Shown here: positions 8,395 to 16,114 of the stretch, one piece after another | Layout: the number at the start of each line of letters is the position of its first letter | Numbering within the stretch: the stretch's first letter is position 1 | Source of the DNA: an uncultured Paracoccaceae bacterium | GTDB taxonomy: Bacteria; Pseudomonadota; Alphaproteobacteria; Rhodobacterales; Rhodobacteraceae | NCBI GenBank assembly: GCA_947498985.1 | Contig: CANMMF010000002.1 | Location: forward strand, 248,001-312,000 | Length of the DNA stretch: 64,000 nucleotides | Direction: 5' to 3' | The notes under the pieces: model-generated | What the model was told of the DNA's origin: nothing | What the model saw: the letters and a program-made list of their open reading frames with translations, nothing else | Databases searched by the model: none | Position numbers and translations under genes: made by a program

Positions 8395-10131
8395 ATGCGC
8401 AAGTATCTGCTCTCCGCGACTGCGGCCATGGCCGTCATCGCGGGGTCTGGGACTGCTTTTGCCGATGAGGCCGCAGCCCAGAAATGGATCGATCAGGAAT
8501 TCCAGCCGTCCACGCTGTCGAAAGAAGAGCAGCTGGAAGAGATGAAGTGGTTCATTCAGGCCGCCGAGCCCTATGCCGGGATGGAAATCAACGTGCTGTC
8601 GGAAGGCATTCCGACGCATGGCTATGAAAGCGAAGTGCTGACCAAGGCCTTCGAGGAAATCACCGGCATCAAGGTCAGCCACCAGATCCTCGGCGAAGGC
8701 GAAGTGGTGCAGGCGGTTCAGACGCAGATGCAGACCAACCGCAACCTTTATGACGGGTATGTCAACGACAGCGATCTGATCGGCACGCATTCGCGTCTTC
8801 AGCAGGCCTATAACCTGACCGAGATGATGGCCGGCGACTGGGCGGCGACGACCTCTCCGACGCTGGATCTCGAAGACTTCATGGGCATCCAGTTCACCAC
8901 CGGCCCCGATGGCAACCTTTACCAGTTGCCCGACCAGCAGTTCGCCAACCTTTACTGGTTCCGCAAGGACTGGTTCGACCGCGAAGACCTGCAGGCGCAG
9001 TTCAAGGAGAAATACGGCTACGATCTGGGTGTGCCGGTCAACTGGTCGGCCTATGAGGACATCGCCGAGTTCTTCAGCAACGACGTGAAGGAAGTCGACG
9101 GCACCACGATCTATGGTCACATGGATTACGGCAAGCGCGCGCCCGACCTCGGCTGGCGGATGACCGATGCGTGGCTGTCGATGGCCGGAGCCGGTGATGT
9201 CGGCGAGCCCAATGGCGTGCCGGTGGACGAATGGGGCATCCGGATGGAGGAAGGCTCCTGCAACCCGACCGGCGCAAGCGTGACGCGCGGCGGGGCGGCC
9301 AACGGTCCGGCGGCGGTCTACGCGATCCGCAAATGGGACGAATGGCTGCGCAACTACGCCCCTCCGGGTGCCGCGAGCTACGATTTCTACCAGTCGCTGC
9401 CCGCTCTGGCGCAAGGCAACGTGGCCCAGCAGATCTTCTGGTACACCGCCTTCACCGCCGACATGGTCAAGCCGCAATCCGAAGGCAACAACACCGTGGA
9501 TGCCGACGGCAATCCGCTGTGGCGGATGGCGCCCAGCCCGCATGGCCCCTACTGGACCGAAGGTCAGAAGGTCGGCTATCAGGACGTGGGCTCCTGGACC
9601 TTCCTCAACTCGACCCCGCCGGATCGCGCGCAGGCTGCATGGCTCTATGCGCAATTCGTGACCTCCAAGACCGTCGACGTGAAGAAATCCCATGTGGGTC
9701 TGACCTTCATCCGCGACAGCTCGGTCAATCACGAGAGCTTCACCGAACGTGCGCCCAAGCTCGGGGGTCTGGTCGAGTTCTACCGCTCGCCAGACCGCGT
9801 GGCTTGGTCGCCCACCGGCATCAACGTGCCTGACTATCCCAAGCTCGCCCAGATCTGGTGGCAGCAGATCGGTGACGTGAACTCCGGCGCCTTCACGCCG
9901 CAGGAAGCGATGGACCGTCTGGCCGAGGAAATGGACATCACCATGGGCCGGATGCAGCAGGCCGACGAGGCGGCGAATGTCTATGGCGGCTGTGGCCCGC
10001 GTCTCAACGAAGAGCGCGATGCCGAGTACTGGCTGAGCCAGCCCGGCGCGCCGAAAGCGAAGCTGGAGAACGAAAAGCCGCAGGGCGAGACTGTCAACTA
10101 CGACGATCTGGTCGCACGCTGGAACCAGTAA
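8395..10131 (+). CDS. glpV: ABC transporter solute-binding protein, glycerol type (GlpV)
   Basis: A 578-residue periplasmic binding protein, unusually long for an ABC binding protein but the expected size for rhizobial GlpV. A signal peptide ends at AFA (residues 21-23). Motifs such as EGIPTHGYESEVLTKAFEEI and QTQMQTNRNLYDGYVNDSD place it in the extracellular solute-binding family 1 branch found with GlpS/T/P/Q/U. In Rhizobium leguminosarum this transporter takes up glycerol. The start at 8395 follows GGGAGGAG. Here the binding-protein gene comes first, whereas the rhizobial operon ends with it; no glpD or glpR is present in the window, so glycerol is the likely but unproven substrate. Confidence 0.85.
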   Translation: MRKYLLSATAAMAVIAGSGTAFADEAAAQKWIDQEFQPSTLSKEEQLEEMKWFIQAAEPYAGMEINVLSEGIPTHGYESEVLTKAFEEITGIKVSHQILGEGEVVQAVQTQMQTNRNLYDGYVNDSDLIGTHSRLQQAYNLTEMMAGDWAATTSPTLDLEDFMGIQFTTGPDGNLYQLPDQQFANLYWFRKDWFDREDLQAQFKEKYGYDLGVPVNWSAYEDIAEFFSNDVKEVDGTTIYGHMDYGKRAPDLGWRMTDAWLSMAGAGDVGEPNGVPVDEWGIRMEEGSCNPTGASVTRGGAANGPAAVYAIRKWDEWLRNYAPPGAASYDFYQSLPALAQGNVAQQIFWYTAFTADMVKPQSEGNNTVDADGNPLWRMAPSPHGPYWTEGQKVGYQDVGSWTFLNSTPPDRAQAAWLYAQFVTSKTVDVKKSHVGLTFIRDSSVNHESFTERAPKLGGLVEFYRSPDRVAWSPTGINVPDYPKLAQIWWQQIGDVNSGAFTPQEAMDRLAEEMDITMGRMQQADEAANVYGGCGPRLNEERDAEYWLSQPGAPKAKLENEKPQGETVNYDDLVARWNQ

Positions 10132-10140
10132 CCGACGCGT

Positions 10141-10165
10141 CAGCCCCGCCCTTGCAGCGGGGCTG
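10141..10165 (+). terminator. Intercistronic stem-loop after glpV
   Basis: CAGCCCCG (10141-10148) pairs perfectly with CGGGGCTG (10158-10165) around a 9-base loop, 9 bases after the glpV stop. A second, looser GC-rich dyad follows. There is no T-run, so a partial terminator or mRNA 3'-end protector is likelier than full termination. Confidence 0.65.
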
Positions 10166-10254
10166 ATCCCGGCCGGGCCCTGCATGGCAGCGCCCGGTCA
10201 TTTCCCAAACCGCGCCATTTGGCGGTGCGACAGGGCATTCCACGGGGCATTCCG

Positions 10255-11319
10255 ATGACAATCGAGCTGAAAGACGCCACCAAGGTGACCCGCGGGGTCA
10301 CCCATATCAAACCGACGACGCTGACCCTCGAGCCCGGTTATTTCAACGTGTTGCTCGGGCAGACCGGATCGGGCAAGACCTCCCTGATCAAGCTGATGGC
10401 CGGGCTGGACCCGCTGGCCTCGGGACGGATCTTCATGAACGGGCAGGATGTCTCGAAGGTCTCGACCCAGAAACGCAACATCAGCCTCGTACACCAGTTC
10501 TTTGTGAACTACCCTCATATGACCGTTTTCGACAACATCGCCTCCCCCCTGCGGGTTGCAGGCATGGCGTCGTCCGAGATCGAAGGCCGCGTCGAAGAGG
10601 CCGCGCGCATCCTGCAGCTTGCGCCGATGCTGAAGCGCCGCCCGCATGAGCTGTCGGGCGGCCAGCAGCAGCGCACCGCGCTGGCGCGGGCGATTGCCAA
10701 GGAAAGCCAGGCGGTGTTTCTCGACGAGCCGCTGGCCAATCTCGACTACAAGCTGCGCGAGGAGCTGCGTGAACAGCTTCCGGAGCTTTTTGCGGGCCGC
10801 GGCGCGGTTGTGGTCTACGCCACATCCGAGCCCGAAGAGGCGCTGCTGCTCGGCGGCAAGACCGCGCTGATGGAGGACGGTCACGTCACGCAGTTCGGCC
10901 CCACCGCCGAGATCTACCGCGCGCCCGACAGTCTGACCGCGGCGCGGGTCTTTTCCGACCCGCCGATCAACGCCGCCCCGATCACCAAGACCGGCACCAC
11001 CGCACGTCTGCAGAGCGGCGTCAGCTGGACCATCACCGGCGCCGCCGCCAAACTGCCCGATGGCGATTACACCATCGCCATTCGCCCCCATCACGTGACC
11101 CCGGTCGCCGAAGGCCCCGAAGATGTGGCGCTCAACGGCAAGGTGCTGGTGACAGAGCTTTCGGGCTCCGAATCCAGCGCACATTTCGAGATGGGCGAGG
11201 ACGGCTGGGTGTCGCTGGCTCATGGTGTGCATCCCTACCGCGTTGGCGAGGATCACGCCTTTTTCATGGATCCCGCCAAGACCTACTTCTTCACGCCCGA
11301 CGGAAAGCGCGCCGCATGA
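10255..11319 (+). CDS. glpS: Glycerol-type ABC transporter ATPase 1 (GlpS), no switch histidine
   Basis: A 354-residue ABC ATPase with Walker A GQTGSGKT (35-42), Q-loop, intact signature LSGGQ (133-137), Walker B with catalytic Glu (VFLDEP, 154-159) and D-loop NLD, followed by a TOBE-like C-terminus. The H-loop, normally YVTHDQ, reads VYATSEPEEA, so the switch His is replaced by Ser191. That should make the ATP site built on this subunit's Walker motifs weak or inactive. The start at 10255 is preferred over an upstream TTG that lacks family sequence. It pairs with GlpT, encoded 43 bp downstream. Confidence 0.87.
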   Translation: MTIELKDATKVTRGVTHIKPTTLTLEPGYFNVLLGQTGSGKTSLIKLMAGLDPLASGRIFMNGQDVSKVSTQKRNISLVHQFFVNYPHMTVFDNIASPLRVAGMASSEIEGRVEEAARILQLAPMLKRRPHELSGGQQQRTALARAIAKESQAVFLDEPLANLDYKLREELREQLPELFAGRGAVVVYATSEPEEALLLGGKTALMEDGHVTQFGPTAEIYRAPDSLTAARVFSDPPINAAPITKTGTTARLQSGVSWTITGAAAKLPDGDYTIAIRPHHVTPVAEGPEDVALNGKVLVTELSGSESSAHFEMGEDGWVSLAHGVHPYRVGEDHAFFMDPAKTYFFTPDGKRAA

Positions 11320-11362
11320 CGCGCGCCCGCCCGACCCCATTCGCCGAACTGGACCCAAGCTG

Positions 11363-12433
11363 ATGGCCAAGATCACCCTCAAGAACCTGCGCCACGCCTA
11401 TGCGCCGAACCCCACGCCCGAGGATTACGTCCTCAAGGAGATCGACCTGAGCTGGCAGGATGGCGGCGCTTACGCGCTGCTGGGCCCCTCGGGCTGCGGC
11501 AAGTCGACCTTGCTCAACATCATTTCGGGGCTGCTCACGCCTTCGGACGGGCGCATCCTCTTTGACGACCGCGACGTGACCGACCTGCCACCCGACCAGC
11601 GCAACATCGCGCAGGTGTTCCAGTTTCCGGTGATCTACGACACCATGACGGTGCGCGACAACCTCGCCTTCCCGCTGCGCAACCGCAATGTGAACGAGAC
11701 CAAGATCGCCGAGCGCGTGGCCGAGATTGCCGAGATGCTCGACGTGACCGAGATGCTCGACATCCGCGCGTCGCACCTGAGCCCCGACAACAAGCAGAAG
11801 ATCTCCATGGGGCGCGGGCTGGTGCGCGACGACGTGAACGTGGTGATGTTCGACGAGCCGCTGACGGTGATCGACCCGCATCTGAAATGGAAGCTGCGCT
11901 CGAAGCTGAAAGAGCTGCACCAGAGGGTGCGCGCGACCATGATCTACGTCACCCACGACCAGACCGAAGCGCTGACCTTTGCCGATCAGGTGGTGGTCAT
12001 GCAGGCCGGCGAGATCGTGCAGATCGGCTCTCCGGTGGATCTTTTCGAACGCCCGCAGCACACCTTTGTGGGCCATTTCATCGGCTCGCCGGGCATGAAC
12101 ATCCTGCCTGCGACGGTCGAGAACGGCCGCGCGATCTTTGAGGGCCAGCCGGTGACACTCGAAGGCGCGGTCAAAGGCGATGGCGGGCGCACGGAAATCG
12201 GCATCCGCCCCGAATTTGTCTCGCTCGCCGATGACGGTGTGGAGGCGCGGGTGCGCAAGGTCTCTGACGTGGGCCGCCACGCAATTGTCGAAAGCATGGT
12301 GGGCGACACGCCCGTCAAGGCGATGGTCGAGGAAGCCCATCTGGAACAGGGCGCGCTGGTGCATCTCGCGTTCAAGCCCGACCAGACACGGCTTTACCGG
12401 GACGGCTGGATTTCAACGGAGGCGACGCCATGA
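11363..12433 (+). CDS. glpT: Glycerol-type ABC transporter ATPase 2 (GlpT), degenerate signature motif
   Basis: 356 residues. Walker [10 protein letters not shown] (41-49), Q-loop VFQF, Walker B VMFDE (161-165) and switch His198 (YVTHDQTEA) are intact, but the ABC signature reads LSPDNKQ (139-145) instead of LSGGQ, and the D-loop is LTVID rather than LSNLD. A C-terminal TOBE-type domain follows (IGIRPEFVSLADD). With GlpS this gives one complete and one degenerate ATP site. The gene overlaps glpP by 4 bases (ATGA). The symbol follows the rhizobial operon and is unrelated to the E. coli GlpT antiporter. Confidence 0.87.
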   Translation: MAKITLKNLRHAYAPNPTPEDYVLKEIDLSWQDGGAYALLGPSGCGKSTLLNIISGLLTPSDGRILFDDRDVTDLPPDQRNIAQVFQFPVIYDTMTVRDNLAFPLRNRNVNETKIAERVAEIAEMLDVTEMLDIRASHLSPDNKQKISMGRGLVRDDVNVVMFDEPLTVIDPHLKWKLRSKLKELHQRVRATMIYVTHDQTEALTFADQVVVMQAGEIVQIGSPVDLFERPQHTFVGHFIGSPGMNILPATVENGRAIFEGQPVTLEGAVKGDGGRTEIGIRPEFVSLADDGVEARVRKVSDVGRHAIVESMVGDTPVKAMVEEAHLEQGALVHLAFKPDQTRLYRDGWISTEATP

Positions 12434-13293
12434 AGACCGAAAATCAAAAAGCGTGGTTCTTCGTGCTGCCGGTCCTGCTGCTGGTGGCGTTCAACGCGCT
12501 GATCCCGATCATGACGGTCGTCAACTATTCAGTGCAGGAGACCTTCGGCAACAACGTCTTCTTCTGGCAGGGGCTCGACTGGTTCGAGCAGATCCTGCGC
12601 TCCGACCGGTTTCAGGCGGCGCTTGGGCGACAGTTCCTGTTTACCTTCCTGATCCTGATCATCGAGGTTCCGCTGGGCATCATCATCGCGCTCTCGATGC
12701 CCAAGAAGGGCTTCTGGGTACCGGTCTGCCTGGTGCTGATGGCGCTGCCGATGCTGATCCCGTGGAACGTTGTGGGGGCAATGTGGAACATCTTCGCGCT
12801 GCCCAAGGTCGGCATGCTGGGCTATTTCATGAACGATGTGCTGGGCGTGAATTACGACATGACCCAGGATCCTCTGGCCGCCTGGATCACGATTATCGTC
12901 ATGGATGTCTGGCACTGGACCTCTCTGGTGGTGCTGCTGAGCTACGCGGGGCTCGTCTCGATCCCCGACGCCTATTACCAGGCCGCCAAGATCGACGGCG
13001 CCAGCCCCTGGAAGGTCTTTCGCTACATCCAGCTGCCCAAGATGAAAACGGTGCTGACCATCGCGATCCTTCTGCGCTTCATGGACAGTTTCAACATCTA
13101 TACCGAGCCGTTTGTGCTGACCGGCGGCGGGCCCGGCAACTCCACCACGCTGCTCTCCATCGATCTGGTGAAGATCGCGCTGGGGCAGTTTGACCTTGGC
13201 CCGGCGGCGGCGATGTCGCTGATCTACTTCGCAATCACGCTGCTGGTCAGCTGGCTCTTCTACACCCTTATGACAAAGGATGATGCGCAATGA
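12430..13293 (+). CDS. glpP: Glycerol-type ABC transporter permease (GlpP)
   Basis: A 287-residue inner-membrane permease of the MalF/sugar type with about six helices, starting WFFVLPVLLLVAFNALIPIM. The cytoplasmic coupling segment AAKIDGASPWKVFRYIQLP is the EAA motif that docks on the ATPases. A GGGPGNSTT loop typical of this family follows. It overlaps both glpT and glpQ by 4 bases, so translation is coupled. Confidence 0.87.
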   Translation: MKTENQKAWFFVLPVLLLVAFNALIPIMTVVNYSVQETFGNNVFFWQGLDWFEQILRSDRFQAALGRQFLFTFLILIIEVPLGIIIALSMPKKGFWVPVCLVLMALPMLIPWNVVGAMWNIFALPKVGMLGYFMNDVLGVNYDMTQDPLAAWITIIVMDVWHWTSLVVLLSYAGLVSIPDAYYQAAKIDGASPWKVFRYIQLPKMKTVLTIAILLRFMDSFNIYTEPFVLTGGGPGNSTTLLSIDLVKIALGQFDLGPAAAMSLIYFAITLLVSWLFYTLMTKDDAQ

Positions 13294-14087
13294 GAAAACG
13301 CTCTCTCATCCCGATCCTCTACATCCTGTTCCTGATGCTGCCGATCTACTGGCTGGTGTCGATGAGCTTCAAGACCACCAACGAGATCCTCGCGGGCTTC
13401 TCGCTTTTCCCGCAGACCTTCACGCTGGACAGCTATGTCGCGATCTTCACCGATCCGACCTGGTACTGGGGCTATATCAACTCGATCATCTACGTGACGC
13501 TCAACACGGTGATCTCCATCGCGGTGGCGCTGCCTGCGGCGTATGCGTTCTCGCGCTACAGTTTTCTGGGCGACAAGCAGCTGTTTTTCTGGCTGCTCAC
13601 CAACCGCATGGCGCCGGCGGCGGTCTTCGCGCTGCCGTTCTTCCAGCTTTATTCCTCGGTCGGGCTTTTCGACACGCATATCGCGGTGGCGCTGGCGCAT
13701 TGCCTCTTCAACATCCCGCTGGCGGTCTGGATCCTCGAAGGCTTCATGCGCGGCGTGCCGAAAGAGCTGGACGAGACGGCCTATGTCGACGGCTACTCCT
13801 TCTGGCGCTTCTTCACCACGATCTTCATCCCCAACATCAAGGCCGGTGTGGGTGTGGCGGCGTTCTTCTGCTTCATGTTTTCCTGGGTGGAGATGCTGCT
13901 GGCCAAGACGCTCACGGCTGTGGAGGCCAAGCCCATCGCCGCCACCATGACGCGCACCGCCTCCTCGGCAGGCTACGAGCTGGGGCTTCTGGCCGCGGCG
14001 GGCACGCTGACGATCATCCCCGGCGCCATCGTGATCTACTTTGTCCGCAACTACATCGCCAAGGGCTTTGCCCTCGGGCGCGTCTGA
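13290..14087 (+). CDS. glpQ: Glycerol-type ABC transporter permease (GlpQ)
   Basis: The second permease, 265 residues, MalG-like. The N-terminal helix is LYILFLMLPIYWLVSMSFK, and the EAA coupling motif reads ELDETAYVDGYSFWRFFTT. It forms the translocation path with GlpP. The start ATG overlaps the glpP stop by 4 bases. The name follows the rhizobial operon; it is unrelated to the glycerophosphodiesterase GlpQ. Confidence 0.87.
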   Translation: MRKRSLIPILYILFLMLPIYWLVSMSFKTTNEILAGFSLFPQTFTLDSYVAIFTDPTWYWGYINSIIYVTLNTVISIAVALPAAYAFSRYSFLGDKQLFFWLLTNRMAPAAVFALPFFQLYSSVGLFDTHIAVALAHCLFNIPLAVWILEGFMRGVPKELDETAYVDGYSFWRFFTTIFIPNIKAGVGVAAFFCFMFSWVEMLLAKTLTAVEAKPIAATMTRTASSAGYELGLLAAAGTLTIIPGAIVIYFVRNYIAKGFALGRV

Positions 14088-14100
14088 GAGGAAGAGCAAG

Positions 14101-14502
14101 ATGACCCGAACGCTGCTCTGGACCCTGCCGATCCTTGCCGCCGCACCCGCCTGGGCGCAGGGCTGGGGGAACGTGGCCAAGGAAGACGACACCGGCTTTT
14201 CCTGGACCGATCCGCTCTGGCCCGCGTTCTGGATGGCCTGGACACCGGCCACTTTCGCGCTGTTTTGCGGGATCTTCGGGGCCATCGCCGTGATCGGCGT
14301 GCTGGAAGGCTTCAAGTACCGCGACGGGCTGGAACGGCGCGGCATACTGGGGCTGACCACCACGCTGGGCGACCGGCTCTTCATCTCGCTGCTGGGAACC
14401 GCCTATATTTTTCTCGCCTGGCTCGGCGTTTTCGGCCAGCCGCTCTGGTGGCCTTTGGGGATCAGCATTCTCTGGGCGATCTTTTGTTTCAGGAAAGTCT
14501 GA
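14101..14502 (+). CDS. glpU: DUF2160-type small membrane protein of the glycerol transporter (GlpU)
   Basis: 133 residues with a signal-like N-terminus (LLWTLPILAAAPAWA) and three further hydrophobic segments, including FALFCGIFGAIAVIGVLEG and FISLLGTAYIFLAWLGVFG. This protein accompanies glpSTPQ in rhizobia and other alphaproteobacteria; its role in transport is not established. The start at 14101 is 13 bases after the glpQ stop with a purine-rich ribosome-binding site (GAGGAAGAG). It is the last gene of the operon. Confidence 0.82.
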   Translation: MTRTLLWTLPILAAAPAWAQGWGNVAKEDDTGFSWTDPLWPAFWMAWTPATFALFCGIFGAIAVIGVLEGFKYRDGLERRGILGLTTTLGDRLFISLLGTAYIFLAWLGVFGQPLWWPLGISILWAIFCFRKV

Positions 14503-14537
14503 CATGGGGCTTTGGATTTATGGCGCGATGGTATTTA

Positions 14538-14559
14538 CTCACTCCGCGTAAAGAGTGAG
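14538..14559. promoter_or_regulatory. Dyad directly upstream of the BlaI-type repressor gene; probable autoregulatory operator
   Basis: CTCACTC (14538-14544) and GAGTGAG (14553-14559) form a perfect 7-bp inverted repeat with an 8-base centre, ending 2 bases before the first possible start of the repressor. BlaI/MecI repressors bind short dyads at their own promoters. There is no T-run, so it is a poorer candidate as a glp terminator. Confidence 0.5.
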
Positions 14560-14561
14560 CG

Positions 14562-14978
14562 ATGCCCGAGAATGGGACGGCGATGAGAGAGAAGAAGAAA
14601 AGCGACCTGCTGACCGAGGTGGAGCTTGAGTTCATGAACGAACTCTGGGCTCTGGGCGAAGGCACCGTGCGCGATGTTCTGGAGCAACTGCCCGAAGATC
14701 GCGATCTGGCCTACACCTCTGCCGCCACCATTCTGCGCATTCTGGAGCAAAAGGAATTCGTCACCAGCCGCAAAGAAGGGAAGCGTCACGTCTATATCCC
14801 CTCGCTGGCCAAGGACGCCTACCAATCCCGCTCGCTGAAAGACCTGTCGATGAAGCTGTTTGACGACGCGCCCGCCTCTCTGGTGGCGCGTCTGCTCAAT
14901 GATGACGAATTGACGGAAGAAGCATTGGGGCAGATCCGGGCACTCGTGGATCGGAGATTGAAAAATGATACCGGGTGA
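14562..14978 (+). CDS. BlaI/MecI/CopY-family transcriptional repressor
   Basis: 138 residues with a winged helix: LTEVELEFMNELWALGEGTV, then TSAATILRILEQKEFVTSRK and a beta wing (GKRHVYIPSL), followed by a dimerisation tail. Family members repress until cleaved or released by a membrane metalloprotease sensor, and that partner is the next gene, overlapping by 14 bases. The start could be 14562 or the Met at 14583; the later one has a G-rich ribosome-binding site (GGGACGG) and keeps the whole domain. No beta-lactamase or copper gene is near, so the controlled target is unknown. Confidence 0.85.
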   Translation: MPENGTAMREKKKSDLLTEVELEFMNELWALGEGTVRDVLEQLPEDRDLAYTSAATILRILEQKEFVTSRKEGKRHVYIPSLAKDAYQSRSLKDLSMKLFDDAPASLVARLLNDDELTEEALGQIRALVDRRLKNDTG

Positions 14979-16110
14979 CACTCTTCTCGACGCATTTATC
15001 GACGCCAATATCCTGTTTGTGCTGGCATTCGCCCTGTGGAGCGCGGTGCGGTTCGCGATGCGGCGGATCGGGGTGCGGCATGCCTATTCCACGGAACTGA
15101 ACCTGCTCAACGGCGTCTTCGTCGCGATCCTGATCTCTCCGCTCATCGTGATGGCCCTGGGCGGATTGCAGAGCAGCGGGCTCGGCAAGGGGGTCAATGT
15201 CAACCTTTCGGACATGGTGGTCTCGCATTTCCTCAATGGCGGGTTCGAGATGAAGGCCTCCGAGTTCGAACAGATGCTGCTGATGCGCGAAAGCTTTGTG
15301 CAAAGCGTCGTGAACCTTGCGGACTGGACCGCCTATGCCGCGATCGCAGCGTTTCTGGCCGGTGTGGCCATCGGTTCGGCGCGGCTGGCGGTGTCGGTCT
15401 TCTGCCTGCACCGGATCGTCGCGCAGAGCTATGCCTGGCGCAACCATGGCCGCTTGCGGATCCGCCTGTCCGACCGGGTCACGGTGCCCTTCTCGACCCG
15501 GGGCCTGCGCTATTATTACGTGGTCATCCCCTCGCAGATGCTGGGCAACAAGACCGATCTCGCGGTCTCGCTTGCGCATGAGTTCCAGCATATCCGGCAG
15601 GGCGATATCGATTGGGAAATTGTGCTGGAACTGCTCAAGCCGGTGTTTTTCCTCAACCCCGCCTACCACGCCTGGAAACGCAAGGTCGAAGACCTGCGCG
15701 AGCTCAGCTGCGACAGCGCGGTGCTGAACCGCGGCCGCATCGGCATGCGCGACTATTGCGACACGCTGCTGTCGGTCTGCCAGCAGACGCTGCGGCGCGA
15801 CCGGGTGTTTGCCGTGGCGGTGCCAAAGGTCACGCTTGTTACCGCCGACCGCTCGGCGCTGCGCCCGCGCAAGGCCAGCTTTCTGGAACGGCGCGTGACC
15901 TCGATCCTCAGCGCCAGAAGCCTCAGACACCCGCGTCTTGTCTTCGGCATCGTCATCCTGCCGCTGGCCGGTGCGATCCTGCTGGCCGCCGTCGCGATCC
16001 AGAGCCCCGGCGACTGGAGCCATGACCGGCTGATGCTGTCGACCGTGGTCAATCTCGAGCGGCTTGACGAGATCAACCGCGCCACCGCCGTGCGCCGGTT
16101 GCGCGACTGA
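14965..16110 (+). CDS. M56-family membrane metalloprotease, BlaR1-like sensor without penicillin-binding domain
   Basis: 381 residues with hydrophobic helices near 15-33, 50-66 and 122-148, a cytoplasmic protease segment and a C-terminal helix (LVFGIVILPLAGAILLAAVA). The zinc site is HEFQH (205-209), with the third ligand expected in ELSCD (246-250). BlaR1 and MecR1 have about 600 residues because they add a penicillin-sensing domain; this protein ends about 50 residues after its last helix, so it senses something else. Its presumed substrate is the BlaI-type repressor encoded immediately upstream. It ends 4 bp from the convergent GMC gene. Confidence 0.82.
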   Translation: MIPGDTLLDAFIDANILFVLAFALWSAVRFAMRRIGVRHAYSTELNLLNGVFVAILISPLIVMALGGLQSSGLGKGVNVNLSDMVVSHFLNGGFEMKASEFEQMLLMRESFVQSVVNLADWTAYAAIAAFLAGVAIGSARLAVSVFCLHRIVAQSYAWRNHGRLRIRLSDRVTVPFSTRGLRYYYVVIPSQMLGNKTDLAVSLAHEFQHIRQGDIDWEIVLELLKPVFFLNPAYHAWKRKVEDLRELSCDSAVLNRGRIGMRDYCDTLLSVCQQTLRRDRVFAVAVPKVTLVTADRSALRPRKASFLERRVTSILSARSLRHPRLVFGIVILPLAGAILLAAVAIQSPGDWSHDRLMLSTVVNLERLDEINRATAVRRLRD

Positions 16111-16114
16111 CCGC

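Noticed and set aside
14562-16110. Beta-lactam resistance regulatory system
   Set aside because: The membrane protease lacks the penicillin-binding sensor domain and no beta-lactamase gene is in the window.
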